Source of the DNA: Nannochloris sp. 'desiccata'
Taxonomy: Eukaryota; Chlorophyta; Trebouxiophyceae; Chlorellales; Chlorellaceae
Direction: 5' to 3'
Length of the DNA stretch: 64,000 nucleotides
Assembly (NCBI GenBank): GCA_019044685.2
Contig: JAGTXX020000003.1
Location: forward strand, 1,364,001-1,428,000
Below are positions 58,801-64,000 of the stretch, one piece after another; positions within the stretch are counted from its first letter, which is position 1; each line of letters opens with the position of its first letter. Made by a program: the position numbers and the translations under genes. Under the pieces are notes generated by a model. It was not told the origin of the DNA and ran no database searches. It was given only the letters and a program-made list of their open reading frames with translations.

Positions 58801-61800
58801 AAACACCATTCATCCCGTGGAAAGGAGTATAACTTTCCATGAGCTCACCTGTATCTTTAGGCCGCATGACGTGCACAGAAAGTTGAGACCATGCCACAGT
58901 GGTGGTTAAAGAAGCAAGAAGAGAAGAGCTTTCATCACTACTAGCATTTCTTTCAGACGAGTTTGAAGTAGAAGTAGTAGAAGAAGAAGAAGCAACAACC
59001 GTAGGAATATTAGATATGGCGGAGAAGAGATGATGCCATTCTAATTTAAGGCACGTACTGGTCAGTAAGCTGCCCAGTAAACTCAGGCTCGCGAGGCCTA
59101 TTGTAGTTTCCAAACGCCAAAGCGTCGCTGGTGCAGCCTGCTCTGCTGCCTTGGCACCTGTTGTAGCAGGAGGATTAGAAGCTGCTGCTGGTGAAGGGGA
59201 TAGAGGCGGTACTAAACCAGGAGGAGAAAGGAAAACATCAGAAGACTCTGATTCCAACAGTTCTCGAGGTGTTCCCGGCTCAGAAGCTCTTTGTTGCCCA
59301 GTTTTAAAAGAAAAAGGTGTGCACGCTCGAGTGATATTTTCAACAGAGCTCAAGCCAACGCTACCTCCCAATAGAGCAATAAATTCCTGCTGAAGCAGTT
59401 GCATAGCGAGAGTTCCAATAACCAAATGACTTGGGTGAATTCCTTCCTCCACACACGGAGCATTTACTTTCAACACTTGGCAGAACGCACTGGGAGCAAC
59501 AGCAGCAGAAGAAGTAGAAGAAGAGAAAGAGTCAATTCTGACGATTTCTCGTTCTACTACCACGCTCGGCAGCCGCAACATGGGCAATAAATAGTATCCA
59601 GGCACGCCTGTAGTCGCCAAAATCAACTCAGCATCCTCTAAAATCAAAACAGGAGCACTACCACCAACAGCACCGCCATCGTCGACGATATTTTCGAATA
59701 GGAAAGGCAAGTTGAGCGACATTCGAGGCAACTCTATTATAAACATATCCTTCAGTACAAAGAAATAATCTTGTACTTGCCCTGGAACTGAGATATTTGA
59801 CCCGGGGAGAGGGTCTTGATATCGACAAATAAGACGACAGCTGTGAAGATCAACTGCGATTTCTGAAGTCTTAGTTGTAGGTGGTGGTGGTGGTGGTGAT
59901 GATGGACGAGGAGGAGAAGTCGGTGGAAGTGTTGCCACATCATCCAAAGCACTGCTTCCGTTGTCACCTATCTTATCATCGTCTTGGTCTGGTTCTTGGC
60001 TACTTTGAGAGGGGTGTCCAAAAATCATGGCGAGGATTCTCAAAATAGTCGTATGACCCAAAGAGACATTGGTCACAGAAACTGCAGTACGGTGTAATTG
60101 AGAACTCTCCGTAATAGACACGGAAATGTGGGTAGGATCCTTTTCATTATTCCTGCAAATTAAAAAGCAAAAAAAAAACGACGACGGTGTTCAAAAAATC
60201 ATAAATGTTGTATTTTTCAAAAGATGATTTTTAATTGGTAATAGACAATTGATTCTGCCAGCTATCATACCTAGTAATAAAGTTTCCTGGTTCTTCATCG
60301 AACCCATCCAGCACTGCATCCACCAATCGAACTTCAATTGCCTTCTTTCCACCAACCCCCGTCAGAGGCACCACCTCCACACCCACAGTTCCTATAAAGA
60401 CTTTCTTGCCTAGTCTATAAACAGGGCTCAGCACAGCAGGAAGTGCGCACGCAACAGATGGATGTGATGAACTATCTTCAAGCAACAGAGACTCGAGATT
60501 AAGCTTTTAAACCAATCTGACTACCACCACCATCACCACCACCAACAGCGGGAGCCTGAGATTGGAAAATTAAATTTCCTTTCTTCAATGACAATTGGCT
60601 ATTGAACCCTCCAATATCAGCGTACTGGATATCTATTGATGATAGAGAAAGATTTATAGCAGTTTGAACTGGCCCTGCAAGCAGTTCCGCTGCGGCAACA
60701 GTCTCTGTCGGTGATGGCGGTGTTGCTGCTGAGATAGGCCCATCCTCACCTTCATCACTGCTACCCCCCGTGGCCATGATATCTGTGATTAATTCCACAT
60801 CCGCATACTGCACAGTCGCCTTTATAGGATCTATAGCAAGATGAAGGAGAAGCTGGGGCACCCCAAAATCTAAAGCCAACCGATGAGATTTAATCGTGCC
60901 ACTCACTTTGAGTGGGTTTAATAAAATAGAAACGAGATCTGTTGGGGTTGATGGTGCTGCTACAGCCGGTGCTTGGTGTCGTTGAGGGGTGCCGCGCTGG
61001 TCTCCGTGTTCTCTTGGCAGTAAGAAATTGGAAAGGATCTCAATTTCTGGAGTATATGCAGAGACAGAAGTTGCTGTAGTGGTAGAAGTACATAAAGAAG
61101 GAGAGATGGTCATAATTTGTACCGCAGCAACACTAAAATCAATATGCTGGTACACCAATCGTTGCTCCACTGCCGCCACTGCAGAACCGAGTTCACTGCG
61201 AGCACTTCCTTCATTCAACACAACATCTTGTAGCCGGCCGAGAACGTTGAAGATCGGTTTGGAAGCTGCAAAAGATGCTGCTTGACCAACACTATGGAGT
61301 ACAACAGCCCCAGTACGGAGCAAGACACCACCTCCACTAGGATCATCATTACTATCACCACGAGTACTAGCAACAAGAAGCACCTCAACATCGACTATCT
61401 TGGCAACGAGGTCCAATGGTGGGCCTAGTTGTTGAAGTTTTTCTGCCTTGTATGCAGCACGAGAAGTATCACCCAATGCATTTAATGCAGCCATGCATGA
61501 TCCCACGTAGGATTCCTCCACCGCTGGTGGTGTAAATTGGACTAGAGTTTGTAATAGTACGGGGTGAAGACGGAGGCGTAGTGGCTGTACCAGGAGATCC
61601 AATTTCGAGGCGGATGCGGTGTACCGGAGACGTACTGCTGGTGGGATACTAGTCGACTTCATATTACGTATAGAAGAGGAAGTAGGATCAGAAGAGGACG
61701 GCGGTGACTGACTAGTAGCAGCATTTTGTTGAGAAGCGGAAGGACCTCTGCCAAAGAAAACGACCGGCTCGCTTTCTTCTTGTGTAATAGTAGTAGTACG

Positions 61801-63875
61801 AGCACCAGAAGAAGAAGAAGAAGTGTAATCAAGTCCATAGAAAGTGGTTAGAGTCACTCCAGCTGTTAAACCTACAGAATCAGAAGAACGAGGGGCAGAA
61901 CCAGAGCGAATATCGCCTGTGTTCTGGTCTCTACTTTCTTGACTTGCTTGCTCGCCACTGGTCATACCGCTGCCAAGACGGATTTCAGTTTGCAGTCCTT
62001 CTAAACAAATAGCAGCTAATGGTATCCCAGTGTTGTTACTTTTCAGAGTGAGAGTTGCTTCTGTGAGTAGAAAGTTCCCACTGAGTTCAAGCCAAGCACC
62101 TTCTTCGCGACGAGCTTTCTTTTTACCAGGGCTCGCACCAACACCGTCGAGGTCACTACCATGGCTGCTGCCACTTTCTTCATTATTTTTCTTCCTTTCT
62201 TCCTCTTCAGGATGGAAATCAACAGCTTCATACAATTCGCGTACATCTGATGCTGTTGGTCTCGGAAGCAGCGCTGAAGCTGATGCTTTAGATAGAGTAT
62301 AAGAAGGACTCCTGCTCTTGCCGCTACGACCATGACCATACCCACCGTCAGGTCTTGTCGTCACAGCCGAGGCACCATAACCAACAAAACTAGCAGCCTT
62401 GGCCACACCCCAGAAAACACCACCTCCAGCAATACTCTCCCCTTCATCACTAGGAGAACCGCCTTTCCTAACAGCAGTACTACCAGTATAAGAAGTACCA
62501 GTACCATCAAGACTATGGGCTGCTGCAGAGCGGCACATCAGAATATCTTGGACGCACAATAGTCTCTCACATTCAAGCAACCGTTTCTCTCCAAGTGGAC
62601 TCAGCCCTATTCGAATTGGCACTGATGCTGAAGAGGTTTGCTGTTGTTTTTGTAGCTGAGGTGTCTCAGTCAGCGGCTGCCGATCGCTGCTTGCCACTGC
62701 CACTGCTGCTGCCTCTTCAGTTTTCTTTTCGAGATCCCTCTCCGCATCTAATTTCTTACGGTATAGCAATACATACTGCCGTCTATCATGCTGTATTTGC
62801 GCTGGTGGTCGCCATGGTGCTGCCTTTAATGGCCCTTTAAGATCTGCCAGCACAGCGTTCACAGCATATCGCCACATGGCACGCCAATCACGCAATGGGG
62901 TTGATGGTCTCAAATGAGCATGCTTTGCTCGAGCTGATGTCCAATGAACTTGATCAACACAACCGAGAATATCTTTCAGTTGACATGGCCTGATAGCTAC
63001 AGGGATAGAGTGTACTATTGCAGAGGCATGTACTTTAATTGGATCTGTACCACCCCCACCGATGATTTTGGAAGTGACGTGTACGATAATATCCGTACTG
63101 TGTAATACATTCCAATCAATTTCACTGACATCTTTATCTAGAGTTTTAATTTCATCTTTATTAGAGGGTGGCGGTAGATGTAGTAGAGGGGAAGCACCCC
63201 CTTCTCGTGATAGACTAGATGAAGCAGTACTACTGCCAGTATTATTTATAGAAATATTATTTCCTACTTTCCAATATAATTGGATACCTTCAGCTGCAAT
63301 TTGCTTTTGAATAGATCCTCTCGCCGCTGTTGAAGAATGCACAGCCACACCGGCATCCTCCGCTAGCAACAACGAAGCATGCTCCGTCTCACCAGGGAGG
63401 CACGTATGCAATTTCCCTAGCTTAAATCCAAAGCTACGCCCTGTAGTAGGGTCTACAACCCGAATATGAACACTGCTGACACTTAAATGAAGCCTACGTA
63501 GTAACATAGTGACTGCATGCTGTACTAAAGACCATAGCATCCCTCCTTGTTTAGCTTCTGCTGGAGGCTTCCCATCTGACTCTGAAGAGACCCCTGCTGC
63601 GAGCTCTTGTAGCTCTTGTGCAGCGAGATGTGCTTGTTTAACAGCCCAGGCACGCTCGGAAGAAACGTCGGGGGCGAGGTCTTCTGGAGTTAGGAGAGCA
63701 AGAGTCAGCTCGACATTGGCGAGGTCAATCACCACGGGGGACCTCAGAGCTCTCCATGGAACGTGGATTTGTAAAGTTCCGATTTGACCGTGAAAGAGTT
63801 TAAATGGGAGCTGCATGTGATCGAACGCGTCAGGGCGAAAGGCGACATTTTGCATCGTTAGACCAGTTCTCCAGG
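49342..63875 (-). CDS. VPS13-type bridge lipid-transfer protein (5' end beyond window)
   Basis: Coding segments run 63875-60271 (with a one-base frameshift near 60505), 60152-58309, 58186-54854, 54716-52528 and 52398-49342, giving about 4,670 residues. The first segment gives the chorein-like N-terminus without its start (WRTGLTMQNVAFRPDAFDHM, then LPFKLFHGQIGTLQIHVPWR). The middle holds repeating beta segments of the lipid channel. The VAB-like adaptor region has SWNVSFAPPFTLHNALPVPV and CGMWIYNCIGVPLSIRNASL. Near the C-terminus are SLVPELYKIVGSASMIGDPV and GLLASARALGPRQFLLGVIRG, typical of the VPS13 C-terminal domain, followed by a PH-like part (ACYLVLTSKRVLYVRAKGL). VPS13 proteins move lipids between membranes at contact sites. 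Splice sites between all listed segments are GT...AG. The first exon lies past the right edge. Confidence 0.82.
55490..55604. repeat. (ACC)n microsatellite coding a Gly tract of about 38 residues
   Basis: A near-perfect ACC/GGT repeat of about 115 bp lies within the VPS13 frame and reads as poly-Gly on the minus strand. Its length is a multiple of three in practice, so the frame survives. It falls in a linker between beta-rich parts. Confidence 0.9.
55778..55810. repeat. (GCT)n repeat coding poly-Ala in VPS13
   Basis: A run of GCT on the plus strand reads as a string of Ala codons on the minus strand, in the same linker zone as the Gly tract. Confidence 0.7.
60499..60508 (-). other. Apparent single-base frameshift in VPS13
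   Basis: The upstream frame ends SQIGLKA-stop (TAA at 60501-60499). The downstream frame restarts one base later as NLESLLLEDSSS. With one fewer A in the AAAA run at 60505-60508, the two would read straight through as IGLKLNLESLLLED, a natural beta-strand pattern. No good splice pair explains the join. It could be a sequence error, a real mutation or a recoding site. Confidence 0.65.
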
Positions 63876-64000
63876 CTGCAAAAACAGAGGGCGGGAAGTT
63901 TAAAACTATAAGATTTGAAATGTGCACATTGTGGCAGCAACGAGTGATTAAGAGGAGATTGCATCCTCTGCAATCTACTCTGCCATGATGATCGTGGTTA
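63876..64000 (-). other. VPS13 intron sequence up to the window edge
   Basis: A good acceptor (tttttgcag) precedes the first visible VPS13 exon. The last 125 bases give no VPS13-like N-terminus in any frame, so this is probably the 3' part of an intron. Confidence 0.5.

Noticed and set aside
60440..60570. Ordinary intron explaining the VPS13 frame change
   Set aside because: Only weak GT sites in the GGT-repeat sequence and poor acceptors are available, and the result would be shorter than nearly all other introns here. A one-base change explains it better.

Overview
The window is nuclear DNA from a green-lineage eukaryote, most likely a compact, intron-poor unicellular green alga. A class such as Trebouxiophyceae is possible, but I cannot fix it. 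Three kinds of evidence point this way. Plant-type genes are present: a TROL-like thylakoid rhodanese, a single-domain AP2 transcription factor, plant-type methionine gamma-lyase and SHOC1-like protein. GT-AG introns are mostly about 90-260 bp. No bacterial operons, transposons or CRISPR arrays were seen. Coding exons are long, and most introns lie within the first few dozen codons. Tri-nucleotide tracts coding for Gly, Ala, Ser and Gln are abundant.

Layout, 1-20 kb: a TROL-like gene cut by the left edge (-); an SDR/Rossmann protein (+); a small secreted Cys-rich protein (+); clathrin adaptor AP-2 sigma (-); an AP2-domain transcription factor (-); elongation factor 2 (-); a Pol I RPA43-like subunit (-) divergent from a DUF3223/DCL-like protein with an RGG tail (+); an F-box/WD40 protein (-) divergent from an ASA1/GNB1L-like WD40 protein (+). 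Gene-poor stretches lie at 1-2.2, 3.7-4.5, 5-5.7, 6.4-7.9 and 10-11.1 kb.

Layout, 20-41 kb: a large SHOC1/ZIP2-like meiotic crossover protein (+); an organelle-targeted RlmD/TrmA-type RNA uracil methyltransferase (-) divergent from eIF4B (+); oligopeptidase B (-) divergent from MCM8 (+); a strongly divergent, enlarged F1-ATPase alpha-like protein (-) divergent from a plastid-type TPR protein (+); ribosomal protein S6 (-).

Layout, 41-64 kb: a KDM5-like JmjN/JmjC/C5HC2 histone demethylase (+) with an in-frame TAA near its 3' end; methionine gamma-lyase (-); and a VPS13-type bridge lipid-transfer protein of about 4,670 residues (-). The VPS13 gene runs off the right edge, carries one apparent single-base frameshift, and contains a Gly tract of about 38 codons.

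The genes do not form one pathway. Functional themes recur: translation and ribosome production (EF-2, RPS6, eIF4B, RPA43, DUF3223), meiotic or recombinational DNA work (SHOC1-like, MCM8), membrane traffic and lipid transfer (AP-2 sigma, VPS13) and chromatin or transcription (JmjC, AP2). Gene models were built by hand from reading frames plus splice consensus. Summed exon lengths of the complete multi-exon models are multiples of three. The most interesting items are the SHOC1/MCM8 pair, the odd F1-alpha paralogue, the JmjC in-frame stop, the VPS13 frameshift, and a multi-hairpin element at 5.26-5.37 kb.
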